Part shown: positions 21,947-32,079 of the stretch, piece by piece
How the letters are laid out: each line of letters starts with the position of its first letter
Position numbering within the stretch: the first letter of the stretch is position 1
Origin: Iris pallida
Taxonomy: Eukaryota; Streptophyta; Magnoliopsida; Asparagales; Iridaceae
DNA: 64,000 bases
Reading direction: 5' to 3'
NCBI GenBank assembly: GCA_029216955.1
Contig: JANAVB010003400.1
Coordinates: 11,931,359 to 11,995,358, forward strand
Made by a program: the position numbers and the translations under genes
Notes under the pieces: model-generated
The model's database searches: none
What the model saw: the letters and a program-made list of their open reading frames with translations, nothing else
What the model was told of the DNA's origin: nothing

Positions 21947-22235
21947 ATATGTTAATCATATGCGTCTATCCAAAAATCACATTGTCCAGAGTCTTCATCA
22001 TGCTAGTGAGCAAGGCTACGATAATCACAGAGTCCTTGACTAAGGTATGTACCTCTAGGTTCATGATATTTAAAAAATTTCACATTGCCGCATGCGACAG
22101 CAAAAACCTTAAATTCCCATACCCGAGAAATACATCCAAAATCTGACTACGTGTCCTCACTATGCCAACTAACACGACTATCGAAGATTCTAGATCCCAT
22201 GATTTAGGTGACCTAGCCCATATGATTTCCTCAGA
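21947..22235 (-). ncRNA. Conserved structured LARD module, copy 1
   Basis: Non-coding segment shared with LARD-2 (42003-42275) and LARD-3 (61960-62235). It holds an inverted repeat CTGTGA-TTA-TCGTAG (two G-U pairs in RNA) and a second hairpin around GTCGCATGCGGC. A role in RNA packaging or dimerisation is inferred from the palindrome and its conservation in elements that have no genes. Confidence 0.5.
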
Positions 22236-22276
22236 AAGGAAAAAAATGAACATAACAAAAGAGCAACATAACAAAA

Positions 22277-22690
22277 TTAATCAATCAACAAGGAACAGAT
22301 GGAACCGGATTTCAAGGTAGTTATAAAGACAACTTCGGGAATGGAATCAAGAAGAACGGAACTTGTAGCAAGATCTCCAATGGTCTGTGCATCATCGACT
22401 GTCCTGACGATAGCACGCCCCTGCTGGTTTTCCCTGGTCTGCTGCTGATGCTGCATGAACCGCTGCTGCTGAGAGAAATCGGGAATGACGGGAAAAAGTC
22501 TCCGTACAGACAGAGGCGCACCTCCAATATAGCAGAAACGCCAACCTGAGTCGGCACAACAAGAGCTGCGGTCTCGAGGCCCTGATGAACAGGACGAGAG
22601 GTGGCCAGCCTCTCGATAGTATTCCCCGAACCGAAGTGATGAGATCGTGTCTTCATAACCATCATGAAAACAGATCAAAACAAGAAGCAA
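22277..22690 (-). pseudogene. Gag-like vestige, LARD-1
   Basis: Two overlapping frames are open. One (22321-22665) begins MMVMKTRSH and includes DTIERL-like TIERLATSRPV. The other has a Gln-rich stretch (QQQRFMQHQQQ) after DFSQQ. LARD-2 has the same arrangement at 41540-41996, so the pair likely descends from a gag start that later frameshifted. No capsid or zinc-knuckle motif is present. Confidence 0.4.
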
Positions 22691-22931
22691 TTTCTGAGAA
22701 TAAAGCGAAAATTCAAAGGAGGACAGTTTATATTCAAAAGGAAGTCAATAAGCAACAATTTTAGACAAAAGGAATCTGATTAAGAGTTTTTCCTAATGTG
22801 ATTGAGTACCTCTCCGTTAAAGCCTATCTCTCAATCCTATCGCAGGCTCGCAGCAGTACAACTAAGTCGCCGTACTACCACGATATCGCACTAATGCGAC
22901 TCTCGACCTGCATGGGCTACCACTAAAAACG
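22691..22931 (-). promoter_or_regulatory. LARD-1 leader with primer-binding-site candidate
   Basis: On the - strand, directly after the 5' LTR end CGTGACA comes CGTTTTTAG and then TGGTAGCCCATGCAGG. LARD-2 and LARD-3 have TGGAGGCCCATACAGG and TGGTGGCCCATGCCGG here. TGG nine nt after the LTR suggests a tRNA-primed site, but it is not the common initiator-Met sequence and I cannot name the tRNA. Confidence 0.45.
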
Positions 22932-23985
22932 TGTCACGACTCGCACCCTAGGGTAAGGGTACGAGAGCGTAACAACGTCCAGTCTACGCCGCAGTGTCGG
23001 CGGTAGAACGCTGTTCTAGGTCATGAACTATAACTAACATAATATGAATACTCTCCATAAGGAGGCCAATACAGAGGTACAACTCAATCACAATCTAAGG
23101 TAGAATGTAGCATGATGGAAATAGATAATAGAATCCTCAACTGAGGTACAGCAGATTGAAATAATAAAGTCCCAATCATCTCTAAAATATACAATTCTGG
23201 AAAATAAAGGCAATAGCTAAACATGAAAAGAAGAACAGTCTAAGCTATCTACACTATACAGGGTATCATCCTGAGCAGCTGCCTGAACCTCCCCAGGGGT
23301 CCAGGTCGCGAGTGTCAACTAAGCCAGCTCCAAGTAAGGGGGTGCAGGGTTCCTCATCATCCTCTGTAAAAATTTTAACAGGTCCAGTCAGGACAGGAAC
23401 GAGTACAACTCATCAAGAAATCCCAAGTAAATAACAGAGAACTATAAAGCAGTTATAGATAGTTTTATTGATGAATATGGAAGTTTATATACATGTGATG
23501 GTATGGAGAACAGATAAGATACAAGGAAAGTAAGAACTAAAATAAGAGAAGAATGATGGCAATGAAGACTGTAAAATAAATCTAGCTGAACTAAAGTAAC
23601 ATAATAAGTCCAGAATATAAATGTAAACAAGTACAAAACCCAAGTAAATCCAGACAACATGAATCTGATACCAGGTGGTTCCAGTACAAGATGAGTCCGA
23701 TATAAGGTGAGTCCAGTTGGTGATCAAAGGTTCCAGGGTGAGTCCAGCCTATACTCTAACAGTGTGTTTTAAAATATCGGGATCGACATGTGAACGGTTG
23801 TAGGTAATACGGCAGACCGCACACTCAGCCAAGTGTGGGATGGCTATTATTCCAGTATAATTCCAAGGGAGTGGTTCCAGTATTTGGGTATGTTCACATG
23901 CCTATTCCAATATTTCCCCGCCCAGCAAGTACAAGTGAATCCATAATCCTACACAAAAATGTATAAGTCCAGCCATTATACGAAT

Positions 23986-24080
23986 GGTTCCAGTAAATGA
24001 TTCCAGGGTGGTTCCAGTAGATGATTCCAGTAGATGGTTCCAGTAGGTGGTTCCAGTAGGTGGTTCCAGTAGTGGTTCCA
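23986..24080. repeat. GGTTCCAGTAGGT minisatellite, LARD-1 5' LTR
   Basis: Second copy of the minisatellite at 18151-18234; one unit has lost two bases (CCAGTAGTGG). Confidence 0.85.
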
Positions 24081-24227
24081 GAATAGAGGCCAGACTTAAT
24101 AAGTGAGTGTCGCATAAAATGGATCCAGTAATATCAAATCGTGTTTGTAATATAGAATCAAATAGAACTAGCTACAACTGAAGTATAGTAAACAACAAGT
24201 AAATGGAAGAACTATCAGAGAATGTAC

Positions 24228-24288
24228 TCGCCTGCTACTCTGAAAAGGGTAGTATAATATCAGATGTCTGCACCAGAGTCACAATGTC
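24228..24288 (-). other. Predicted leader mini-exon (61 nt), LARD-1 5' LTR
   Basis: Same borders as 18381-18441, with donor GGCGA/GTACATTCTCT as in the other elements. Confidence 0.55.
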
Positions 24289-24861
24289 CTAAACAGAGAA
24301 ATATGGGTTATAATATGTTTAAAATAAGGTAAATGAAGTTTACGATGCAATCTACATGATTCTAAGCCAATCTAGGTCAAGTCAACTATTGGTCAACACT
24401 CTAGTCAACTTGGTCAATTAGTCAAATCTTGGTCAAACCTAGAAGTCAAACTAGGTCAACCAAGTCAAACCTAAGTCAAACTAGTCTATACTAGTCTAAC
24501 TAGTCCATTCTAGGTCTAATAAGACTAACAAGTCTAATCTAGACTCTACACTGACACACAGGCACAACCATAGGCCATAGGCTAAGAGACTAGGCCATAG
24601 GCTAAACCAAGTCTAAACCAACCTATGACACACCTACACAAGGCTATACTATATCTAAAATAATACAAAATTGCAATATTAATATAATCTAAAATAGGAA
24701 TTTATAACATATAGGTTATCTATATGAAAACCATACCTACATATCTATTAATATATGATATGGTACACACAAGGGCATATAGGTACCCTTAATATCACAC
24801 ATATAAAATATCACATATATATGAAAAGTGAGAGGGGGACACATGACTATGTGTCCAAGTG

Positions 24862-24990
24862 TATGTGTGTGTGTGTATCATGAGAATAGGCATGTGTGTG
24901 TTAGAGTGAAGTGAGACAATTACATAAGTGTGTGTGTAGAGGGTGTATGGATGTGTGATATGATAGTGAGGCATGTTACATAGGTGTGTG
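24862..24990. repeat. (GT)n-rich region, LARD-1 5' LTR
   Basis: Counterpart of 19018-19160. Confidence 0.85.
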
Positions 24991-25391
24991 TGTAGAGGGA
25001 ACACAGTGAAGTGAGGGTGTCTAATGCCATGGGTGTGTGACTAGAGGACAGTGAGCAACAGTGATATTAAGAGTGTAAAAAATAGTGAGATAATAAGTGT
25101 AGATAAACTCAGATATCACCCACCCCAAAACAGTTTAAAACCAATTTAAACTTAGTTCAACTGAACCCAAAAATCAGCTCACAGCAATCAGATTTAAACC
25201 CAACTTCATATCCAGTTTTGCATGAACAACCCCCCCCCCCCCCCCCTCAATCTCAGTTAAAACAGTTTGAACCCTCCCTCTTCAAATCAGTTTCAGAAAA
25301 TAGGAATCAAACATCAGTTAACAGTCCAACTCAGTTTAAAACCATATCCCAATTCAGTTAAAACAGTCCAAACAGGGCCCTAATCTCAGTT

Positions 25392-25606
25392 AACAGTTCC
25401 TATACCATTCTCAGATATCACATGAAGAATTAGAGCATTAAACAACAGTTCAACAACTCATGATAGCACACAAAACTATTTAGAACAATCCCTATATTTA
25501 AATCTCAGGTTTTGAACCAAAACCTCATCCAAACAACCCGAATTTCAACACACTATTAGAACTCATATAGGTGAACAAGTTAGGGTTTAATAACATACAA
25601 TTAACA
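25392..25606. repeat. Segment present in one LARD-1 LTR only
   Basis: About 215 bp bounded by TTAACAGT-like octamers on both sides; the other LTR has one TTAACAGTGTAT at the matching point (about 19540). This fits loss from the 3' LTR by recombination between short direct repeats. Confidence 0.75.
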
Positions 25607-25764
25607 GTATATAATAGGTTAAAAATATTGACAAAAGTCAAATATGAAATCTGGACTGAAATAGTAAATTAGGCTGATACTAAGTTTCAGAAAAAAATAG
25701 GGAATTGGGAATTTGAACAATGAATTTGAATTTAAAACTCAATAAAGAGGTTGGTAAAGTTAAA

Positions 25765-26285
25765 ACATAATGTGCTCGTGCTATGTGATGTGTTTGTGTC
25801 CACAAAAGTGGACACAAACGTGTCCATTCAATAAAAACCAAAACAGGAAAAATTGTGCAAAAATAGTCCACTCCTCGTGCACGTGTTCACGTCGTTCATG
25901 TGTACGACACGACACGACACAACCCACGTGGTTGTGTCCCAGGGTTGACCTAGTGTAGGGCTAGGGTTAGGATACCCTGCCACGTGTCCATGTCGCATGT
26001 GCAAGACACGGGACACGCGTGTCAGTGCACGTTTTTTAGCAGAAAACTACACAGTACGAGAATGGTGCACGCGTTCGTGCGTGTTCGACATGACACGTGG
26101 GGCCCTGAAACTTAGGGAGCTCCGTGTCAGTGTCAGCCCCTAGCTATACGTCGAGTCTCACGTGTCGAAGTGGCGTGTCCGAGGCGCTGTGTCCCCCGAA
26201 GTGCAGGACATGCACAGTACCCGTGCACGCGCGCGCGCGACCGCGTGTTCGCATGCCCGACACGACTCGACACGACACTAAGACA
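25765..26285. repeat. GACACG/CGTGTC-rich array, LARD-1 5' LTR
   Basis: Counterpart of 19695-20230 with a few C/T and G/A changes inside CG-containing motifs. Confidence 0.7.
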
Positions 26286-26788
26286 CCACAAAAACTCCAG
26301 AAACATGTAAGCGAGACCAAACCCTAATTTCCTATTCAAACACAATCCAAAAATTCACACGAAATGCCCATTGAGGCATTTCAACAAACACATCAAACAT
26401 GACACTGATACGTGTCCAGTTAGGACACGAAATAGACACAACTTTTTGGGGATTCCTATTCCTATAGTTAGCTTAGGTCTAGGGCTCCCTAATGATGCAA
26501 AAATTTCAGGATTCTAAGGTGTGGAAATGAATTTACCTATGAGTGTCAAAAGCCTAAAAAAGCTCCACAAGGAGGTGCTCCTCTTGATGGCCAAACTCTA
26601 CCAATGTGCTCCAAATCTGAGAATACTTGATACCAACAGCAAGTAAATAGAGATTAGAACCTATTGCAATTGATTTGAAGGAAAATGGAGTTGAAATGGA
26701 TTTTCTATGATTTTAGAAAGATGGAGACTCACCTCTTCCAAAACTTGCACAAATCCCAATGGAGGCTAGCCCTAAATTCTAGGAGGGG

Positions 26789-26796
26789 ATTAAATA
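26789..26796 (-). promoter_or_regulatory. Predicted TATA box, LARD-1 5' LTR
   Basis: TATTTAAT on the - strand after CCCCC, 579 nt into the LTR. In the 5' LTR this is the copy that would drive element RNA. Confidence 0.55.
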
Positions 26797-27375
26797 GGGG
26801 GAAAGGATCAATAGTGGCTGCCATGGGCTGATTAGAATTAGGGTTAGCTACATGGTGTGGGCCTATGGGCTTTAAGTCTCAAGTCATTAGTCATGACTTA
26901 TGAAGTCATAAGCCATTTTAGCCTAATCAACTCCAAAACTCTCCAAACAAGTTCTAATGACTTAAACCTCACTAAATTAGGTCAAACCAAGTTTACTTAA
27001 CCTAACCAAGTAGTCTTAACCTAGGTTAGTCACTAGGTTAGTCTACCAAGGTCATTACTAGTCAAGTCAACCTAGTCAACCCTCATTCAAATAATTCCAA
27101 AATAATTTCTAAAAATTCCCATAAATTCAAATAAATTATAATAAATCCAAATAACCCTAAAAATGTCAAAAATACCCTAATAACATGGCTAGGCTCTAGG
27201 ATAGGCAGTCTCTACTGTTCACTAGCAAAATACTAAAAATCACAAGTCATGAATTTAAATAGTTTAAAAATAATTAAAAATCACTAAAAATCATAATATA
27301 AAATAAATATCCTTAAATAATAATTATAATTACAAAATTTCAAAATTACCCTCTTTTAGAAAACTGGGTGTCACA

Positions 27376-27380
27376 CGAGG
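27376..27380. repeat. Target site duplication CGAGG (right), LARD-1
   Basis: Second copy of 17093-17097. Confidence 0.92.
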
Positions 27381-28003
27381 TAGGGGCGTCGGCTTGTCGT
27401 CCCCACTGATCGCTCCGTTTTGGCAATCATGTATCTCAAACAAGTGGTCTTTTCTGATCTAGAGAGCTCAGTACAGGAAGCTTCTGACCGATGACTCCCT
27501 AACCACCATCGGCTTCAGCCTCGCATCCAGCTGCCACTGCTGCACCTCCCATAAATCAGAAATGACTGAGCATATCCTGCTCTCCAGAGATCTTGCTACT
27601 CAGATTTGGCACGACCTTTCTCGTCCTTGCGGGAAGAGGCATCGTCCCGGGGTCTTCAACGATCTCCTGGACAACTGGGGCGGCTCCCATAGCCATCAGA
27701 TCGTCACAGCCGCTAGAATTTGGATACTCTGGAAGAACCAAAACAAATTCAGGTATGAAGGTCGCCAATACTACCCATCACAACTGATCCGAGAAGTCCT
27801 TCGATAAATTCTTAAACTCAAAAGTCGTTGCTCCCACTCTACGGATCGATTTTGGCAGGCTTTGCTATAGCCCCGAGTACCGCTTGCCCTTCGGTGCCCA
27901 GCTAAGGCTGTTAGGTTTTATTGTTTCTTCGCGCTTGGCGCGCTTACTTGTATAGGCTTTGACATTTTGCGCCTAATACATCAATAAAAGTCCTTTTGCT
28001 AAA

Positions 28004-28004
<1 letters not shown>
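27381..28004 (+). pseudogene. LINE ORF2 C-terminal zf-RVT-like region and 3' tail
   Basis: This continues ORF2 after LARD-1. From about 27454 a frame reads RKLLTDDSLTTIGFSLAS, then a Cys/His cluster (CHCC...H) and TEHILLSRD, ending after WILWKNQNKFRYEG at TAA near 27807. This is the zinc-binding C-terminus common in plant L1 ORF2. The rest is 3' UTR with AATAAAAG near 27983, ending in GCTAAAAAT and then the TA tract. Confidence 0.8.
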
Positions 28005-28093
<89 letters not shown>

Positions 28094-28106
28094 ATATATA
28101 TATATC
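28005..28106. repeat. (TA)n microsatellite at the 3' end of the LINE
   Basis: Pure TA with two TTTATATA interruptions. It matches the TA tract at the LINE 5' end, as expected if the LINE inserted within a microsatellite. Confidence 0.95.
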
Positions 28107-28332
28107 ACTCATATTAGTCACTTACCTATAATTACCCTTTACATTATTTATGGGTTACTTAACTTAGATAACCCTTACCTTTAATTACCTTTATACCCTA
28201 ACTAAGATGCCTACTAGACCATTACCTTACCTTAGACAGACTAGGTAATTACCTATTACCTACCATATAGGTAATACAGTACCTTGGATTAGGTAATACC
28301 ATTACCAGATATTAGGTAATATCCTTACCTCA
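28107..28332. repeat. GGTAAT/ATTACC-rich region
   Basis: TTACCTA, GGTAATTACC and TAGGTAAT recur many times in both orientations (28120-28330). It may be the outer end of the chromovirus 2 LTR or remaining flank of the interrupted - strand LTR; the boundary cannot be fixed because the partner LTR lacks this part. Confidence 0.5.
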
Positions 28333-30535
28333 CTAGATAGGTGAAACCCCTTGCCAACAAACCCATATGGCTTGGGCACTGCACAAAAGCTATGAAGCTG
28401 CTGCCAAGAGCAAAAGCTCAGGTCCTAAGGCCAGCAATATTCTGATGGCCTAATGTTTCCTGGCCAATGGCCTGGGCAGTGGCCAAGCTACCGAACATTG
28501 GACATGGGAAATTCCCCTGCTGCTGCTACTGCAATGGCAGCTAATACAAGCCCCTACAATGCAAGACCAAGTGTCTCTAATACTACACTTGGTAACAATC
28601 TTATCCCTTTTAATCCAAACTAATACTTGGTCTGATACCCACACTGTTCATTAGAAAAATCCAACCAAACACTAAATCTTGTACTTTACATATACCCTTC
28701 ACTCACCCTTACTCATTTCTCTAACTCATACACACATGAACTAAAGACACGAGGACTGAACTCTTGACTGATATATGAACACTAAGATAGGACACTCATC
28801 CCTAAACACTATAGACACTGACAATCATAAAACACTAATATTTGGCACTCGAATTGGTGCCCCCACAGACACACACTGATACCTGAGCTGTATGACAGTG
28901 ATACACTTCATTGATATATGGGTTCGGACCTGAGAATAGCCTATGGTTCAAAGTTCACATTGCCACACCCTTCTCACTATCAAGAGGGTGGCCTTCCCTC
29001 TCACTTTCGAACACACAGTGATTGGGGGCTCTCCAATCTTAGCTGCTATATACAGGGACCCCCTCTTAGTCCTGTAGTCATTTGGCATTGGCCTAAGGCT
29101 GCCTTCCTACTGCTCACCATATATCTGAATACTATTCCATCTTTTGACACACACATAAACACTGATACATAAACTGCATCCTCCCAATCCCTTCTGAAAC
29201 ATGAACTAAAACACTTGGTTAAGACACAAGGCCTATGGCCAAGTGAGATTAGCCAATAGCCAAAAGCCTAAGGCCAAAATGGCCTAACTGTTACCTAAAT
29301 AGGAAGTAACATCTTGGCCTATGGCCAAGAGCCTACTGCTTAGTGAAGGCAGTGGCTAAAGTCTCTGCCACAGTTCTATGGCCAAACGACAACCAAGCGG
29401 CTATGCCCGAGCCTATACTCACACAGTTAGTCCCTAACTCCCCTTCCCTAATACTGTCTCCTACTGACACTGAAAGCATGGAAGTAATCTCCTGCTCTTC
29501 TGAATCAAAACAGTTCCAAAACCCCCCTTAAATGTGTACACCCAAACAAAACATATGCAACAAACATCCATGTACATATGCGTACATAATATAAATTATA
29601 TATAACTCATATATATGTATATACATTAGTGAGGTAAACTAGGAAATCACTTATGATGCTTACTAAATGAAAAACCAAGCTATCCAAATGCCTAAAACTA
29701 AAAAACAAGACTAAAATGACCACTTTGTCATTTTGACAAACACTTGGTGGGCTATCCTCGGATTTCTCCAAGGATGGCACAAAAACCCCAAATAAAATAT
29801 ACCAAAATAAGGTTTAGAGCATTGCTTATCTCCCCATAGGTACTCCTAACTAATGTGAGTGTTCCTACTTGTGTCATGCATGAAGATAGAGCTCAAACTA
29901 TCAAACTAACAAGAGTTTTACCTATTGGGTGGTTGTTTTTTTCAATAAAGCCTTCTAGGGATGCTTTTGTATCGAGTTTAACACAATCTCTCTCTCCTTT
30001 GGAATCCTTCCCGTGAGCTCCTTGGTCTCCAAACTTTTAGCCTTGTAGGGTGAAGATTTGGGAAGGTTTTAGGAGAATTTGGAGAAGTTTTGATGGTGGG
30101 AATGAAGGAAATGGAAGGAGGCTTGAAGAGGGTTTCTTCTAGGGTTTGTGGAGGCTTCTAAAGGATAAAGAAGAAGGTGTAAATGCTCTTTATGACCAGC
30201 CATCATTGAAGCACTAAAACCCCTTCTAAAATGTCTATTTTACCCCTCAGGTTGTCATAGACACTTTCTTAAAAGAAGTGTTAGTTGTGCTCTAATTGTG
30301 GAATTAATTACTAGTCTAAAACTAGGCTTAACATGACTTAAATTAGGCTAGTTGTGTTCATCCTAGGTTGTAGGCTCAGGTGGTCATATCTAGTCTAATT
30401 GGGTCTACAAGTCAAGATTCAATTATAAGGCTAAACCAACAATAATGAAACCTTCACAATAATTAATTTAAATAACTATTCATGCAATATAAATAATGTA
30501 AATTGACAAAAATATCTAGGATTGTGGTAGTGACA
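28333..30535 (-). repeat. Chromovirus 2 3' LTR
   Basis: On the - strand it starts TGTCACTACCACAATCC beside the polypurine tract. Similarity to 35187-37174 starts at the TAGATAGGTGAAACCCC end. It is rich in GGCC motifs (TGGCC, AAGGCC, CTATGGCC). Short open frames here are not conserved in the partner. The true outer end could reach 28107. Confidence 0.78.
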
Positions 30536-30550
30536 AATCTAACCTCCTAA
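30536..30550 (-). promoter_or_regulatory. Polypurine tract, chromovirus 2
   Basis: On the - strand TTAGGAGGTTAGATT directly precedes the LTR; the equivalent in chromovirus 1 is AAGGAGGGTAGATT. Confidence 0.75.
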
Positions 30551-30639
30551 AATAATCTATCATTGAAATTAAAGACAAAACAAGCACAGAAATACAAGCA
30601 AGAACAAAGAGAACAATACCTCAAGGCTCGAAAAGATAA

Positions 30640-32075
30640 GGGTATCACTCCCGTATGTCGTCCTCCCTCTCCCAGGTAGACTCACCTGGAGAGTGATGCC
30701 TCCATGCGACAAGAACCAAGGGTATAACCTAGTTTTGGAGCACCATCTCCCGACAATCCAGAATCTCCATAGGCTGCTCTAGATAGTTGAGAGTAGGCCC
30801 CACCTCTATCTCGGAGTGATCCAATACATGGCTAGGGTCTGCCACATACCATCTCAACTGGGACAAATGGAACACATTGTGATCTACCTCGAGCATAGGT
30901 GGCAAGTCTAGTCGATAGGCCACTACATCGACCTTCTCAAGAATAGTGAAAGGTTCGATGAATCACGGACTAAGCTTCCCGCCCTGGCCAAAGCAAATCG
31001 TGCCCTGTGTCGGAGAAATCCTTAGGAACACCAACCTAGTCACAAAACAAGTCTCAACACAAAATCCTAAAGCAAACAATCATAAACAAGCACAAATAGG
31101 AAACTAAAACTATACCTCGAACTCTAACGGTCTCCGGTGGATATCGGCCCAATGCCGCTGCCTATCCCGAGTCACCCGAAGTCTATCCCTGATCAGCTTG
31201 ACCTTCTCAGCTGCATCCACTACCATCTTCGGGCCAAGCAATACTCTCTCACCGACATCATCCCATGACAAGGGAGTACGGCACCTCCGTCTGTATAGAG
31301 CCTAAAATGGTGGCATCTCTATACTGGCATGATAGCTATTCTTGTAAGCAAACTCTACCAGGTGGAGATGGTCCTCCCAAGAACTCCTGAGATCTAACAC
31401 ACAAGTGTGAAGCATATCCTCGAGTGTCTGAATGGTCCTCTTCGACTGCCCGTCTATCTGGGTGTGATATGCGGTACTGAACTTGAGCTGGGTGCCAGAG
31501 CTAGCCTACAAACTCCTCCATAAGTGAGAATTGAAGCGACTATCCCGATTCGAGACTATGCTCATAGGAACTCCACAAAATTTGACTATTTGTCGCACGT
31601 ACATCTCTGCCAACTTCTTCGCAGATAATACCACCTTAAAAGGCAAAAAATGGGCTAATTTGGTCAATCTATCAACGATGACCCAAATCGCGTCTTTTCC
31701 TTCCGGAGATCTTCGAAGTTCAGACACAAAATCCAAGTGATGTGCACCCACTTCCACTCTGGAATGGATAGTAGCTGAAGCAAACCACCTGGCCTCTGTC
31801 TCTTTGCTTTCACCTGCTGGCACACCAAGCATCGAGATACAAACTGGACTACCTCTCGCTTCATGCCATACCACCATGCGTGCTCTCTTAGGTCTATGTA
31901 CATCTTGTTGTCTCCAAGATGTATAGAGTACTGAGAACGATATTCTTTCTGAAGAACCTCCTCCCGAAGCTCTCCACTAGGCACGCACAGTCTAGTACCG
32001 TACCTCAGTGACCCATCTCCGGTGATAGAGAAATTATCTAACCATCTTGCCTGCACTTGCTCCCTGATGCTTACT
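30640..32075 (-). pseudogene. Chromovirus 2 integrase and chromodomain-like tail (broken)
   Basis: On the - strand: LRYGTRLCVPSGEL, the zinc domain ending CLVCQQ (about 31820), then the core. The frame changes near 31740, then runs LDFVSE (first Asp), VSNRDSRF (second Asp replaced by Asn) and GQSKRTIQ (catalytic Glu replaced by Lys). After the intron-like segment (31036-31115) the next exon has lost about 8 nt (GTTGG then TGTTCC), shifting the frame, which recovers at YRLDLPPML. A TAG at 30729-30731 interrupts the chromodomain-like tail at the place of LRNKTI. Two of three catalytic residues are gone, so this integrase is dead. Confidence 0.85.
31036..31115 (-). other. Intron-like GT-AG segment, chromovirus 2
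   Basis: On the - strand it begins GTATAGTTTTAG right after GAG (EFE) and ends GTGACTAG right before GTTGG. It has the same codon position as 950-1040 and shares TTAGGATTTTGT, but otherwise differs in sequence and length (80 against 91 nt), as introns do. Confidence 0.72.
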
Positions 32076-32079
32076 GTGC

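Larger units (their letters stand above)
17098..27375 (-). mobile_element. LARD-1: large non-autonomous LTR retrotransposon, complete
   Basis: A complete 10.28 kb element with two long LTRs (17098-21314, 4217 bp; 22932-27375, 4444 bp), an interior of only 1617 bp and a CGAGG duplication. Orientation is -: the polypurine tract, read on the - strand, directly precedes the LTR at 21314. The interior has no pol domains, only a gag-like vestige and a conserved non-coding module. LTRs over 4 kb around a short non-coding interior fit the LARD class. LTR ends and polypurine tract match chromovirus 1, the likely source of its enzymes. Confidence 0.9.
22932..27375 (-). repeat. LARD-1 5' LTR (4444 bp)
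   Basis: Read on the - strand it starts TGTGACACCCAG and ends GGTGCGAGTCGTGACA. Highly similar to 17098-21314 with scattered substitutions, more of them near the terminal block. It holds an extra segment (25392-25606) and a longer C run (about 18 C near 25230 against 7). Confidence 0.92.
11520..28004 (+). mobile_element. L1-type non-LTR retrotransposon (LINE), decayed, split by LARD-1
   Basis: On the + strand: GC-rich 5' region, ORF1 with a DUF4283-like domain and zinc knuckle, ORF2 with endonuclease and reverse transcriptase, then, after the 10.3 kb LARD-1 insertion, the zf-RVT-like end and 3' tail. Both ends abut TA tracts, so the insertion went into a TA microsatellite and its duplication cannot be told apart. 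Many stops and frameshifts show it is old. The order is that of plant L1 elements. Confidence 0.88.

Noticed and set aside
28918..29531. Short + strand open frames in the chromovirus 2 LTR
   Set aside because: The partner LTR (35187-37174) does not keep the same frames.
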